Assembly: GCA_013329175.1 (NCBI GenBank)
Contig: DUKR01000057.1
Coordinates: forward strand, 1-27,748
Direction of reading: 5' to 3'
Length of the DNA: 27,748 bases
Source of the DNA: Candidatus Woesearchaeota archaeon
Lineage (GTDB): Archaea > Nanobdellota > Nanobdellia > Woesearchaeales > UBA11716
Translations under genes and position numbers: made by a program
Shown: one piece after another, positions 1-7,098 of the stretch
Layout: each line of letters opens with the position of its first letter
Position numbering within the stretch: position 1 is the first letter of the stretch
Notes under the pieces: generated by a model
Database searches by the model: none
Told to the model about the DNA's origin: nothing
The model's input: only the letters and a program-made list of their open reading frames with translations

Positions 1-426
1 AAGTATTTATCGGGGGCTCTTGATTTCTATCGGTCAAACGCTGATAGGGGGGATTGGGAGAGTTACCCAACATCCAACCAAGGAAATTACTATCAACTGC
101 CCACCATCCTCGCTGCAATATTCTCAGAAAATAAAGAGATGTATGACTGCGTGATGGGGAAGCACTTCAAGCGGCTCAATTACGTTGCCGAAATACTGCA
201 TGCAAGGAGCAACGGGTTTGTTACAGGTAGTGGAGTTTATAGCGCCGCGGATAATGCCTGCAAGCCTTATCATACTGCTGTCGTTAGCAATAACGATAAT
301 CCAGGCCCTCTTACCGCAATGAAAACAGCGACAGTTAGTAATATCCCTCATTTAGAGGGATGGGCAGGGACGCTATCGACACAAAATAATCTGCTGAGGT
401 CAGAGTCGTGTGCGCTGATATATTAG
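1..426 (+). CDS. 3' end of an unknown protein (5' truncated by the window)
   Basis: The frame is open from base 1 to the TAG at 424-426 and gives 141 residues, so the gene starts outside the window; the ATG at 139 is probably internal. The visible part is soluble-looking, rich in Asn, Tyr and Ser, with no membrane helix and four scattered cysteines. I do not recognise a family. It ends about 55 nt before the operator and TATA box of the HEPN gene, so it belongs to a different transcription unit. Confidence 0.55.
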   Translation, partial: KYLSGALDFYRSNADRGDWESYPTSNQGNYYQLPTILAAIFSENKEMYDCVMGKHFKRLNYVAEILHARSNGFVTGSGVYSAADNACKPYHTAVVSNNDNPGPLTAMKTATVSNIPHLEGWAGTLSTQNNLLRSESCALIY

Positions 427-481
427 CTGTGGAAATCGGAGCATCCTGAGTTGCAAATATCAACCCAGTTGCCATAATCTG

Positions 482-507
482 ACCACTAAAGTGGTAAAAT
501 ATATAAA
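482..507 (+). promoter_or_regulatory. Operator-like inverted repeat abutting the TATA box of the HEPN/MNT operon
   Basis: A perfect 6-bp inverted repeat, ACCACT-AA-AGTGGT (482-495), sits directly upstream of the box TATATAAA (500-507), where the archaeal BRE would lie. The box ends 25 nt before GTG 532, consistent with a leaderless transcript. The half-site AAAGTGG recurs at 529-535 across the start codon. A repressor bound here would block TFB/TBP, and the wHTH part of the second gene is the obvious candidate (inference). Confidence 0.55.
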
Positions 508-531
508 CCTCCCTTGTTTATATCCAATAAA

Positions 532-1041
532 GTGGAAGAAAGCCTTATCTGGCAGTTGCTGCCTGAAACCGAGAAAGAAGATTATCTGAAGTTTCACAGG
601 AATTCCTTTCGCGAGGATATTGCGCATGCAGAAGCAACGGCAAGCAAATTTCCCAGGTGGAGCATAATCTCAGGGTACTATGCAATGCACGACGTTACCA
701 AGCTGTTTTTAGCAAAGGAATTCGGCATTAAGATTGTAGGGCAGAACACCCACGGGAAAACAATTCAGGCAATCACGGAGCTCATTAATGACCCCAAACT
801 GAAATCAAATATCATATTCCATCTTGCGAAAGCAAAAGGCATATTCTTCAATGCCGCAAGGCTGAAAGAAAAAACGATTCCATTGCTTCTCAAAAAGGGA
901 AGGGAAGAACGAGTCAAGTCACAATACTATACGCAGGATTTCACTAGCCCCGCTTCAGCCAGCGCAGCAAAAGCACTCTACTTCCTCGATACTATAGTGA
1001 AGCCATACATTGCGCTTATGGAGAGCTTGATGAAGCCATGA
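532..1041 (+). CDS. HEPN-domain protein (putative toxin of a HEPN/MNT pair)
   Basis: The 169-residue all-helical product has the HEPN-like signature region around residues 43-77 (a YYAMHD stretch followed by a downstream HGK segment) and a late helix with QYYT, where family members have a basic-Tyr motif. HEPN proteins partner minimal nucleotidyltransferases and often act as RNases or RNA-linked toxins. The canonical R-x4-6-H catalytic pair is not clearly in its usual place; an RxxxxH occurs only near the N-terminus (REDIAH), so RNase activity is unproven. I chose GTG 532 over TTG 514 because the TATA box ends 25 nt before 532, as in the other leaderless genes here. The stop overlaps the start of the nucleotidyltransferase gene by 4 nt (ATGA), implying translational coupling. 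Confidence 0.65.
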   Translation: MEESLIWQLLPETEKEDYLKFHRNSFREDIAHAEATASKFPRWSIISGYYAMHDVTKLFLAKEFGIKIVGQNTHGKTIQAITELINDPKLKSNIIFHLAKAKGIFFNAARLKEKTIPLLLKKGREERVKSQYYTQDFTSPASASAAKALYFLDTIVKPYIALMESLMKP

Positions 1042-1628
1042 TACTTAACATCTGCATGGGAAACAGGACAGCATGGAAAATTTTTTCTGTGTTTGCTGAA
1101 GCGCCTGGAAAGAGCATAAGCAGGGCCGAGATAAAAAGGCTGACAAGCATGGGAAACAAGGCGATGGACCACGCCGTTACACTCCTTCTTGCATTTGGCA
1201 TGGTCTCCTCAAAAAAGTCAGGGAAAAAAATATACTATACCCTTAACCTGAGCAGCGCTTATTCCAATGGGCTCATTGACCTTGTGAGGATGGAAAAAGA
1301 GGACATCAACAGTATGGATTTCAGGGCAAGGATGGCCATCAGCGAGTTTGTTTATGCGCTGACCAATGAGGCTCTGGACAATCTAGTATCGGTATATGCT
1401 TTTGGAAGCTACGTCAAGCGCACCTACCGTAGAGATTCAGATATAGACCTTGCTCTAATCACCAAAGAAAAAAAACCAGGAGAAGAGATAATCATAACCA
1501 GCATCGGTGAAAGTACGCAGAGCAGGTTCGGCATCCAGATCCAGCCCCATTATTTCACGCAGAAAGAATTCAACAGGAGCAACAGCATGGCAAGGGAAGT
1601 CCTTATTGATGGAGTGAAACTGCTGTGA
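1038..1628 (+). CDS. Winged-helix plus minimal nucleotidyltransferase (MNT) protein, putative antitoxin/autorepressor
   Basis: The product is 196 residues. Residues about 10-75 look like a winged helix-turn-helix (SRAEIKRL, then a recognition-like helix and a KKSGKKIYY wing). Residues about 118-196 are a polymerase-beta-like minimal nucleotidyltransferase with GSYVKR and DSDIDL, the metal-binding Asp pair. The third carboxylate usually found in the following strand is not evident; that strand reads GIQIQPHYF. MNT partners of HEPN proteins are known to act as antitoxins, some by nucleotidylating the HEPN protein. The wHTH suggests this one also represses its own operon through the inverted repeat at 482-495 (inference). 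It overlaps the HEPN gene by 4 nt. Confidence 0.75.
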   Translation: MILNICMGNRTAWKIFSVFAEAPGKSISRAEIKRLTSMGNKAMDHAVTLLLAFGMVSSKKSGKKIYYTLNLSSAYSNGLIDLVRMEKEDINSMDFRARMAISEFVYALTNEALDNLVSVYAFGSYVKRTYRRDSDIDLALITKEKKPGEEIIITSIGESTQSRFGIQIQPHYFTQKEFNRSNSMAREVLIDGVKLL

Positions 1629-1666
1629 GTACAAACTCAGCGCAGTAAACAATTGGCAGGCGTAGC

Positions 1667-2650
1667 ATGCACATGGAGACAGAACACCTCGAATTCAAGA
1701 AATCAACAGCAGAACTGAAAGAGGGCATTATCTCGATAGCTGCAATGCTCAACAAGCACCAACAAGGGAAACTTGTTTTTGGCAGGAGCAATGGCGGCAG
1801 CAAGCTCCTCGTTTTAAATAATCTCAAAATGGCAAGCGATAGCAGCCTCACCAACGCAGCGGTGCTCATGTTCGGCAAGAATCCACGGCAGTTTTTTGGC
1901 AGCGCCATTGTCAAGTGTGGCAGGTTTAGAGGTGAACTCAAAGAAGATTTTTTTGATCTGAAGGGCATTGAGGGAAACCTCTTCGACTGCATCGAAAAAT
2001 CGCTTGATTTCCTCAGAGATCACCTTCGGCATACAGCACGAATCGAAGGGCTCTACCGGAAAGAAAAATGGGAAATACCCATCGAAGCATTGAGGGAAGC
2101 AATCATTAATGCCCTGATACATAGGGATTATTCCAGCCCAGGCTTTACCTATATTAAGCTTTATGACGATGAGCTTGTTATTGCAAACCCAGGTAAACTT
2201 CCAGATGCCCTAAAAATCACTGATCTGTACAGGGATCATGAGTCCATACCAAGAAACCGCCTACTTGCAGAAGCTGTCTATTACACGGGCATGATAGACG
2301 CGTGGGGCAGGGGCATTAGAAACATTCTTGGAATGCTTAAGGCAGAAGGGCTTTCCAAGCCGGCATTTGAAGAGTCCGCCGGGCATTTCAGGATAAAATT
2401 CAGGAGACCTCAGATACGCGAGGAGTTAGATGGCGGATTAAGTGGCGGATTAAATTTGGTTTATGATTTGATTTCCAAAAAGGGAGGGATGCAGGCAAAG
2501 GAGATATCTCGTGAGCTCATCATGCCCCTGAGGACGGTCGAGAGAAACATCACTAAGTTAATGAAGATGGGAAACATTGAGCGAAAAGGAAGCAAGAAGA
2601 CTGGGGGCTATCACCTTCTGAAGTTGCCAAACAATTCACCAGAGCCATGA
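1667..2650 (+). CDS. AlbA_2/RecG-like ATP-binding regulator with C-terminal winged helix, shortened AlbA_2 domain
   Basis: The N-terminus (LEFKKST... LKEGIISIAAMLNKH) matches the AlbA_2 (Schlafen AlbA_2-type) start. The middle (about 115-245) is the HATPase_c_4 type of RecG-like regulators: EALREAIINALIHRDY, NPGKLP, and GRGIRNI. A winged helix closes the protein (about 265-320). In full-length relatives roughly 90-110 residues lie between the first AlbA_2 strand and the conserved LTNAAVLMFGK segment. Here VFGRSNGGSK runs almost directly into LVLNNLKM, so most of the AlbA_2 fold seems deleted, in frame. Start is ATG 1667 or 1673, 38 nt after the MNT gene. The stop overlaps the next, pilin-like gene by 4 nt (ATGA), so this regulator is coupled to surface genes. 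Function otherwise unknown. Confidence 0.7.
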   Translation: MHMETEHLEFKKSTAELKEGIISIAAMLNKHQQGKLVFGRSNGGSKLLVLNNLKMASDSSLTNAAVLMFGKNPRQFFGSAIVKCGRFRGELKEDFFDLKGIEGNLFDCIEKSLDFLRDHLRHTARIEGLYRKEKWEIPIEALREAIINALIHRDYSSPGFTYIKLYDDELVIANPGKLPDALKITDLYRDHESIPRNRLLAEAVYYTGMIDAWGRGIRNILGMLKAEGLSKPAFEESAGHFRIKFRRPQIREELDGGLSGGLNLVYDLISKKGGMQAKEISRELIMPLRTVERNITKLMKMGNIERKGSKKTGGYHLLKLPNNSPEP

Positions 2651-3186
2651 CTCCGTCCAAAAAATCCCAGCTGCAGATGATGGAAAGCACCGTCATCATG
2701 TTTGTCTTCTTTGTATTCCTTGCTTTTGGCTTCATCTTTTTCACTCAGTCCTTTTTTGAGGGGGTGAAAGAAGCCCAGCGGGAAGGCTCGCAGCTTGACC
2801 ACATCCAGGTAGCGCAGCGGGTGCTTACCCTGCCTGAAATTCAGTGCACTAAAAATGGCGAAGCAATCGCTAACTGCTTTGATGTGCAGAAATTGGGTGC
2901 GGCATATACTGAGGATGCCAGTTCCAGTGGAGTGATGGAGGAGAATATTGGAGATTACTTCCCTCTCTTTTATTATAGCACCATCAAGATTGAAGAAATT
3001 TTCCCTGATGTTCCCCCCGATTCGTGGATGATTTATGATAACCAACCAAACGAATATCAACGCTCTTCAACCATAGGGCTTCCGGCAATAGTCTATAACG
3101 CAACAGATGAAGATTCATTTTGCGAAGGGTCGCTTGGAAGAGGCAGCTGCGCCTTTGGCTGGCTTACGGTTACGGTGTATTCCTGA
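2647..3186 (+). CDS. Pilin-like secreted membrane-anchored protein
   Basis: This 179-residue protein starts SKKS-QLQMMEST and then has one hydrophobic helix (about residues 15-33). This is the charged tripeptide / polar-acidic stretch / helix order of archaeal class III (type IV prepilin) signal peptides, with cleavage predicted after KKS. The rest is extracellular-like, with two Cys in the middle and two near the C-terminus that could form disulfides. No known domain is recognised. It overlaps the preceding regulator by 4 nt, and its TGA shares the A with the next ATG (TGATG), so the three genes are probably co-translated. Confidence 0.65.
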   Translation: MTPSKKSQLQMMESTVIMFVFFVFLAFGFIFFTQSFFEGVKEAQREGSQLDHIQVAQRVLTLPEIQCTKNGEAIANCFDVQKLGAAYTEDASSSGVMEENIGDYFPLFYYSTIKIEEIFPDVPPDSWMIYDNQPNEYQRSSTIGLPAIVYNATDEDSFCEGSLGRGSCAFGWLTVTVYS

Positions 3187-3716
3187 TGAACACAAAAAAA
3201 TCACAGATGGAAATCATGGGCCTTGCGGTCATCGTGATACTTATCGTGTTTGGCTTTTTGTTCTATGTCATGTTTCAGGCAGGAAAGAAAGAGACTGCCT
3301 ACACACAGACCTTTACTGACAGCAAACTTGCCGGTGATTACCTTAATACCCTGATGGATATTGCAGACCCCAACTGCAATCACCTTAATTTCAGGTCAAT
3401 GCTCGCTAAGTGCGTGTTTGGTGATACTAATTACGAGTGCCCCGCAATAGGGACTCCCCAAAAGATATGCCCCTATGTGGATGAAAAGCTTGATGCTATT
3501 TTTGAGGGTACGTTAGGTGATGATAGGATAAAAAAAGATATCTACTTCTACATCCTCAACGAGGAGGTCACCTTTACCTATGATCCACCCCCCGGCACCC
3601 CCTTAACCTTTGGCACCCCCTGTCCAGATGATTCCGGAAAGACGCAGGGCTCAGCGCTGATTCTTTCTGAGAATAATTATGAGCAGGCTACTGCGATTCT
3701 TGACATCTGCGAATGA
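3186..3716 (+). CDS. Pilin-like secreted membrane-anchored protein, Cys-rich
   Basis: The start at ATG 3186 shares one base with the previous stop. The 176-residue product begins NTKKS-QMEIMG and continues into a hydrophobic helix (about 12-30). The KKSQ+acidic start is nearly the same as in the upstream gene, so both should be substrates of one prepilin-peptidase-type enzyme. The exported part has about six cysteines and a Pro-rich loop (DPPPGTPLTFGTP) near residues 137-149. The family is not recognised. A longer in-frame ATG at 3120 exists but would bury the signal sequence and overlap the previous gene, so I reject it. Confidence 0.65.
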   Translation: MNTKKSQMEIMGLAVIVILIVFGFLFYVMFQAGKKETAYTQTFTDSKLAGDYLNTLMDIADPNCNHLNFRSMLAKCVFGDTNYECPAIGTPQKICPYVDEKLDAIFEGTLGDDRIKKDIYFYILNEEVTFTYDPPPGTPLTFGTPCPDDSGKTQGSALILSENNYEQATAILDICE

Positions 3717-3758
3717 AGCAGGCCACTCTTTGCTGGCAGAATACGCGCCAACAGAATA

Positions 3759-3766
3759 TTTTTATA
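3759..3766 (+). promoter_or_regulatory. TATA box of vapBC-1
   Basis: TTTTTATA ends 26 nt before ATG 3792. This spacing supports ATG 3792 rather than GTG 3777 as the leaderless start. Confidence 0.5.
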
Positions 3767-3791
3767 GTGAAATGCAGTGAATTATGGTAAT

Positions 3792-4115
3792 ATGGTCCAG
3801 ATTACTATAGATGTCCCGGATGATGTGAATAAATCACTTGAGCACTTCAAGGCAGAGCATAGGCTTTCCAACAAGAGGGAGGCTGTAGTGCTCATACTTA
3901 AGGAACAGGCGGCAGTATATGGAAGGGCAGAGTCCGCAGGCAACAGTGAAGAAAGGGCAAAAAACACAGCAAACGGCATTGGCGAAATTCATTCGAAAGA
4001 GCATGCAGCATTCTGGAAAGAGCTTCTGAAGGTTAAGCACCCACTTTCAAAGGCAGAGGCAGAGGCGATAGGCACTGTCCTGAAATCCACCAGAAAGGGA
4101 GGATTTAGAGTATAG
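3792..4115 (+). CDS. vapB: VapB-type antitoxin (ribbon-helix-helix-like)
   Basis: The 107-residue protein begins VQITIDVPDDVNKSL, a typical short DNA-binding beta-strand, followed by helices (HFKAEHRLSNKREAVVLIL), the ribbon-helix-helix layout. The C-terminal half is charged and helical, as expected for toxin wrapping. It sits 2 nt upstream of a PIN-domain toxin gene. VapB proteins neutralise VapC and repress their own promoter. Specific subfamily not determined. Confidence 0.65.
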   Translation: MVQITIDVPDDVNKSLEHFKAEHRLSNKREAVVLILKEQAAVYGRAESAGNSEERAKNTANGIGEIHSKEHAAFWKELLKVKHPLSKAEAEAIGTVLKSTRKGGFRV

Positions 4116-4117
4116 CG

Positions 4118-4519
4118 ATGGCTCTTATGCTTGATACCTCAGTCATCGCAGATATCGAGAGGAACAAAAGAGCAACACTTTTGCAACTTGAGGCGCTTTC
4201 CTTTGCATATCCAGCAAAGGCACACATAAGCTTTATCACCTATTTTGAGATGCTGCTTGGCTATAAGAACAAAAAGCCAAACTATATTGACTTCCACATT
4301 TCCAGACTGCAGTCGTTCAATTGCCTTGCGGCAACACAGAGGACAGCAGAAATTCTTGCTTCTCTTCGCCAGGAGTATGATGCAAAGGGCGAAGTATTTT
4401 CCCTTTCAGACCTTATCATTGCGGCACAGGCTATAGAGCATGCTCATGTGCTGCTGACAAAAGACAAGCAGTTTGGCAGAATTCGGGAATTGAGATGCAA
4501 GGTAATGGAGCACGCGTAA
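4118..4519 (+). CDS. vapC: VapC-type PIN-domain RNase toxin
   Basis: At 133 residues it has normal VapC length. The four acidic PIN positions are visible: D6 in LDTSV, E44 in TYFEML, D98 in LSDLIIAA and D116 in TKDKQF. PIN toxins are Mg-dependent ribonucleases that cleave tRNA or rRNA and are held inactive by VapB. It follows the antitoxin with a 2-nt gap, and a GGGAGG stretch lies at about 4096-4101, somewhat far from ATG 4118. The active site appears intact. Confidence 0.85.
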   Translation: MALMLDTSVIADIERNKRATLLQLEALSFAYPAKAHISFITYFEMLLGYKNKKPNYIDFHISRLQSFNCLAATQRTAEILASLRQEYDAKGEVFSLSDLIIAAQAIEHAHVLLTKDKQFGRIRELRCKVMEHA

Positions 4520-4631
4520 CCAGGCTATTTTTTTAAAGTCTGGGTAATCGTTCACCATCATTCATACGCGCAGGTGCAGCTTACAACGTTGTGGCGATGT
4601 CTGCCTGCTTCTTCTCCTTCCTTAAGTGTCC

Positions 4632-4643
4632 CTTCAATTGAAG
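4632..4643. repeat. 12-bp perfect palindrome upstream of the DUF4258/DUF2283 operon
   Basis: CTTCAATTGAAG is self-complementary and lies about 50 nt upstream of the TATA box at 4695. A second small inverted repeat (CGCT-TCAGG-AGCG, 4663-4675) follows. Either could be an operator. Apart from these and the TATA box I see nothing else in the 4520-4727 interval. Confidence 0.3.
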
Positions 4644-4694
4644 AGGGGGACGCTAAAAACATCGCTTCAGGAGCGTGAACTACTCCTCGTTAAG

Positions 4695-4702
4695 TATTTA
4701 AA
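4695..4702 (+). promoter_or_regulatory. TATA box of the DUF4258/DUF2283 pair
   Basis: TATTTAAA ends 26 nt before ATG 4728. It decides the start: the longer reading frame from 4626 would place the promoter inside the gene. Confidence 0.55.
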
Positions 4703-4727
4703 CTCAATAAGCTTTCCATTCCCAAGG

Positions 4728-4982
4728 ATGCATATACGTATCATTCCGCCAGCGCTGAAGAAAGCAACAGACAGGGGCATTTCAAAGCAGATGATTATTG
4801 GTGCAGTTCGCTTCCCTGACCAGTCTGTCAATGGGTACGGGGACCGCATAGTAAAGCAGAAAAAGATTGTCGTTGATAACAAGGATAAGCTTTTACGCGT
4901 CGTCTGTGAGATTGAGCGTGATGAGGTTGTCGTGGTCACAGCATACCTCACAAGTAACATCGGCAAATACTGGAGGCAATAA
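4728..4982 (+). CDS. DUF4258-like small protein (putative RelE-fold toxin)
   Basis: The 84-residue product (HIRIIPPALKKATDRGIS...) has the DUF4258 pattern: an N-terminal strand, a helix with the recurrent 'ATDRGIS..MI' run, then strands VVDNKDKLLRVVCEIE and VVVVTAYLT, ending in a Lys/Tyr/Trp segment. DUF4258 proteins resemble the RelE/ParE fold and are often encoded with small antitoxin-like partners. The start follows the TATA box at leaderless distance. The stop TAA overlaps the next ATG by one base. A toxin role is inferred from context. Confidence 0.65.
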   Translation: MHIRIIPPALKKATDRGISKQMIIGAVRFPDQSVNGYGDRIVKQKKIVVDNKDKLLRVVCEIERDEVVVVTAYLTSNIGKYWRQ

Positions 4983-5203
4983 TGAAAATCGAATACCAGC
5001 AGGAGCATGACATCATGTCCATTCTCTTTTTGGAAGGGGCTGTCATAGATGATAGCATAGAGGACGAGGGCATTATATTTGATTACGACAAGGAAAAAAG
5101 GCTTGTTGCCGTTGAGATTCTTGATGCACGAAAGCGCATTGGAAAAAATCCGATGGATAAGGTGGATTTTTCTATAGTGAGAAACATCGTCGTTGCTTCA
5201 TAG
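4982..5203 (+). CDS. DUF2283 protein (putative antitoxin partner)
   Basis: The 73-residue protein matches DUF2283: an N-terminal YQQEHDIMSILF strand, a central acidic IEDEGIIFDYDKEKRLVAVEILDA core and a hydrophobic tail. DUF2283 genes are commonly found immediately downstream of DUF4258 genes, as here (TAATG overlap). The acidic character fits an antitoxin neutralising a basic toxin. This function is inferred from pairing, not shown by the sequence alone. Confidence 0.7.
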   Translation: MKIEYQQEHDIMSILFLEGAVIDDSIEDEGIIFDYDKEKRLVAVEILDARKRIGKNPMDKVDFSIVRNIVVAS

Positions 5204-5299
5204 GCTGATGACTACTATTTCTTCATGCACTGCAAGAGTCGCCTACCTTCCATGCATGTATGCAGCCTATGCAGCAATGAAGCCCAGAGTCGGGAAAGA

Positions 5300-5348
5300 T
5301 TTATAAATAGCCTTTTCCGTAAGCAGGACTAATACCATTGAAGAGGTG
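5300..5348 (+). promoter_or_regulatory. Promoter and ribosome binding site of the short class III pilin gene
   Basis: TTTATAAA (5300-5307) predicts transcription from about 5330, giving a short leader. GAGGTG (5343-5348) lies 9 nt before ATG 5358 and selects that start over the in-frame GTG 5346, which overlaps the Shine-Dalgarno sequence itself. The leader plus strong SD contrasts with the leaderless genes around it and suggests high expression. Confidence 0.55.
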
Positions 5349-5357
5349 TACGTTATC

Positions 5358-5648
5358 ATGCATGCAAGAAAAGCTCAGGGGATTTCTATCAATACTATTG
5401 TCATTGCAGCAATCGCATTGGTTGTGCTTGTTGTGGTCATAGCAATCTTTACTGGAAATCTGGGAAGTTTCGCAACAGACCTGAAGAACGCTAAAGGAGA
5501 CCAAACTAAGATATGTAGTTCACAAGCAATTGTGGGTGTTACATCATCATCAATAAAGACATTGGAAGAATGTCAGGCAGTGAAAGGAAGAACAATCCTT
5601 GCAGCCGATGCGGGCTCAGGAAGCGTCTGCTGCATAGTCCAGGTATAA
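5358..5648 (+). CDS. Class III signal peptide / type IV pilin-like protein, short
   Basis: This 96-residue protein is the clearest archaeal pilin of the window. The start HARKA-QGISIN has the A|Q cleavage context of class III signal peptides, followed at once by a Val/Ile/Ala helix (about 12-31), then a small Ser/Thr-rich head domain with Cys about 53, Cys about 70 and a Cys-Cys pair near the end. It stands alone between its own promoter and a T-rich terminator. It is related to the gene at 10844: both share a VVLVV-x-IAIFTG helix end and a C-terminal VCC motif. A major-pilin role is plausible but inferred. Confidence 0.75.
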   Translation: MHARKAQGISINTIVIAAIALVVLVVVIAIFTGNLGSFATDLKNAKGDQTKICSSQAIVGVTSSSIKTLEECQAVKGRTILAADAGSGSVCCIVQV

Positions 5649-5656
5649 CCATGAGG

Positions 5657-5690
5657 CTATCTCCCTCTTTTTGTTTTTTTCCTTTGATAT
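5657..5690 (+). terminator. T-rich terminator after the pilin gene
   Basis: A pyrimidine/T run (CTCCCTCTTTTTGTTTTTTT and following) begins about 10 nt after the stop, without an obvious stem. Archaeal RNA polymerase terminates at such T tracts. Confidence 0.45.
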
Positions 5691-5740
5691 GTTTGCTGCA
5701 TCTACCCCGGTCAAACCGATTAGTTTTTGCCTGCCCAAAC

Positions 5741-5748
5741 ATTTAAAT
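5741..5748 (+). promoter_or_regulatory. TATA box of the 5774-10100 operon
   Basis: ATTTAAAT ends 26 nt before ATG 5774, consistent with a leaderless start for the small first gene. Confidence 0.5.
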
Positions 5749-5773
5749 AGCTACTTTCTTGTTTTTTTTCCTT

Positions 5774-5908
5774 ATGTCCCTCAGAAAAGGAAGCACTGAC
5801 GTCATAGGATTGCCCCTGTGGTACATCGTCGCTGCTCTTGCGCTTGTGGCAATATTTCTTTTTCTCATGGGCATGCTGACCATGTTTAAGGGGTGGTCCC
5901 TATTCTGA
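5774..5908 (+). CDS. 44-residue membrane protein with pilin-like start
   Basis: The peptide begins SLRKG-STDVIG and consists almost entirely of one hydrophobic helix (about 16-38) followed by KGWSLF. The R-K-G / polar / acidic start is the same as in the larger pilin-like proteins, so it may be processed and embedded as a minor subunit. It has a leaderless promoter at the right distance, and its TGA shares a base with the next ATG (TGATG). It is the first gene of an operon with a 339-residue, a 53-residue and a 1001-residue protein. Confidence 0.6.
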   Translation: MSLRKGSTDVIGLPLWYIVAALALVAIFLFLMGMLTMFKGWSLF

Positions 5909-6927
5909 TGAGGCTGCACAGAAGCAGAAAAGGAATCATGGAATCAACCATCGTGCGGCTGGTCATGTTTGCTGTAGTTGCCGTCATCATCTTTCTGATA
6001 GTCAGCAATGCAACTCTGATGATTGGATCCATTTTCAAGGGAGGGCTATGCCTGCTCACTGCGCTGATAAGCTCCATCAGCCACAGCACGGTGCTTGACG
6101 ACCTCTCGTTCTGGTGCCCGCAAAGGCACGTGACGCTGACCCATACGGCAAGGGAAGCAGAAGCAATGAAAAAGGCCTTCAGCGAGCTTGACGAGGTATA
6201 CCTGCCGGCGGACAAATCCATCAAGAGCAAAAAAGACCAGATGCTCATAGCCAAGTGGTACGGCATCAGCACAGCTGAGGTGAATGATGAGGATTTCATG
6301 GTCAATTACCGCATGGAAGAGGCGCTTGCTGAAGAGATGCGCAGCTGCTGGATAAAGCTTGGCAAGGGGGAATACGAATTGTTCAAGGAATTCCAAAACC
6401 CCATCAAATATGAGGAAGGCACCTTCACAGGCGATGAGGGCACGCTCTTAAGCTTCCTGAAAGGAGCGCAGTTCTGGAGGCTTGAGGAGAATTACGCATG
6501 GAGAACCTGCGTCATCTGCTCGAGAGTGCAGTTTAACAAGGACCTGCAGGAGAGAATCGGGCAGATAGGCCAAAAGCAGCAGGCAGCAGGGAAGCGCAAC
6601 CTTGCTGAGTTTCTGAGAAATAATCCCGCGCCTCAGCTCCAGACAAATCCCAAAAGCTACTATGAATACCTGCTTGATAAGGACATGCCATCAGATTTCT
6701 TCAGCGAGGACATGATAGCAAGCAGGCTTGGATATGGCGTCAGCAATGAGCCTCTGTATGTAGTCTATTCCGTCACGGTGATTAATCCCCTCTTTAAGAT
6801 AGGCGCAAAGATTCTTGAATTGCTCCCTCTCTGGGAGGGCGACAGCACGCACAGCATTGACTTGGTCTTCCTTGGGACGCTGGAAGAGGCTCAGGAGCGC
6901 TGCAATGACAACTTCAAGAACGCATAG
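5908..6927 (+). CDS. Pilin-like anchored protein of 339 residues, unknown family
   Basis: It begins HRSRKG-IMESTIVR, then has a hydrophobic helix (about 18-42), again the charged tripeptide/acidic/helix order of class III signal peptides. The exported domain is largely helical, with Trp/Cys-containing stretches (FWCPQR near 71, RSCWIKLGKGEY near 147, WRTCVICSRVQ near 199). The CVIC pair suggests a disulfide or metal site. A second, weak hydrophobic stretch lies near 290-305. ATG 5908 is preferred because it is coupled to the preceding stop; the GTG at 5893 would overlap that gene. Confidence 0.65.
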   Translation: MRLHRSRKGIMESTIVRLVMFAVVAVIIFLIVSNATLMIGSIFKGGLCLLTALISSISHSTVLDDLSFWCPQRHVTLTHTAREAEAMKKAFSELDEVYLPADKSIKSKKDQMLIAKWYGISTAEVNDEDFMVNYRMEEALAEEMRSCWIKLGKGEYELFKEFQNPIKYEEGTFTGDEGTLLSFLKGAQFWRLEENYAWRTCVICSRVQFNKDLQERIGQIGQKQQAAGKRNLAEFLRNNPAPQLQTNPKSYYEYLLDKDMPSDFFSEDMIASRLGYGVSNEPLYVVYSVTVINPLFKIGAKILELLPLWEGDSTHSIDLVFLGTLEEAQERCNDNFKNA

Positions 6928-6936
6928 GCGAACAGC

Positions 6937-7098
6937 ATGAAAAAAATGAACACTCTGGCAGCAATTGAGGTGAGAACCATAGCGTTGCTTATCCTTGCCC
7001 TGCTGCTTATTGCAGTGCTTTTGTTTGCATCAGGCATGTTCAGCGAAGGGATATTTGATACGCTAGTAAGCATAAGGAGGGGAATCGGGCTGGGATGA
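6937..7098 (+). CDS. 53-residue single-helix membrane protein
   Basis: The peptide starts MKKMNTLAAIEVRT, followed by a Leu/Ile/Ala helix (about 15-31) and a short basic tail. It lies 9 nt after the 339-residue gene and overlaps the 1001-residue gene by 4 nt (ATGA). An acidic residue just before the helix resembles the pilin-like pattern, but the Lys-Lys-small residue motif is imperfect. It was missed by simple ORF length cut-offs, yet its packing between two genes supports it being real. Confidence 0.6.
   Translation: MKKMNTLAAIEVRTIALLILALLLIAVLLFASGMFSEGIFDTLVSIRRGIGLG

Noticed and set aside
3120..3185. Longer start for the second pilin-like gene
   Set aside because: It would overlap the previous gene by 67 nt and hide the prepilin-like N-terminus; ATG 3186 is coupled to the stop.
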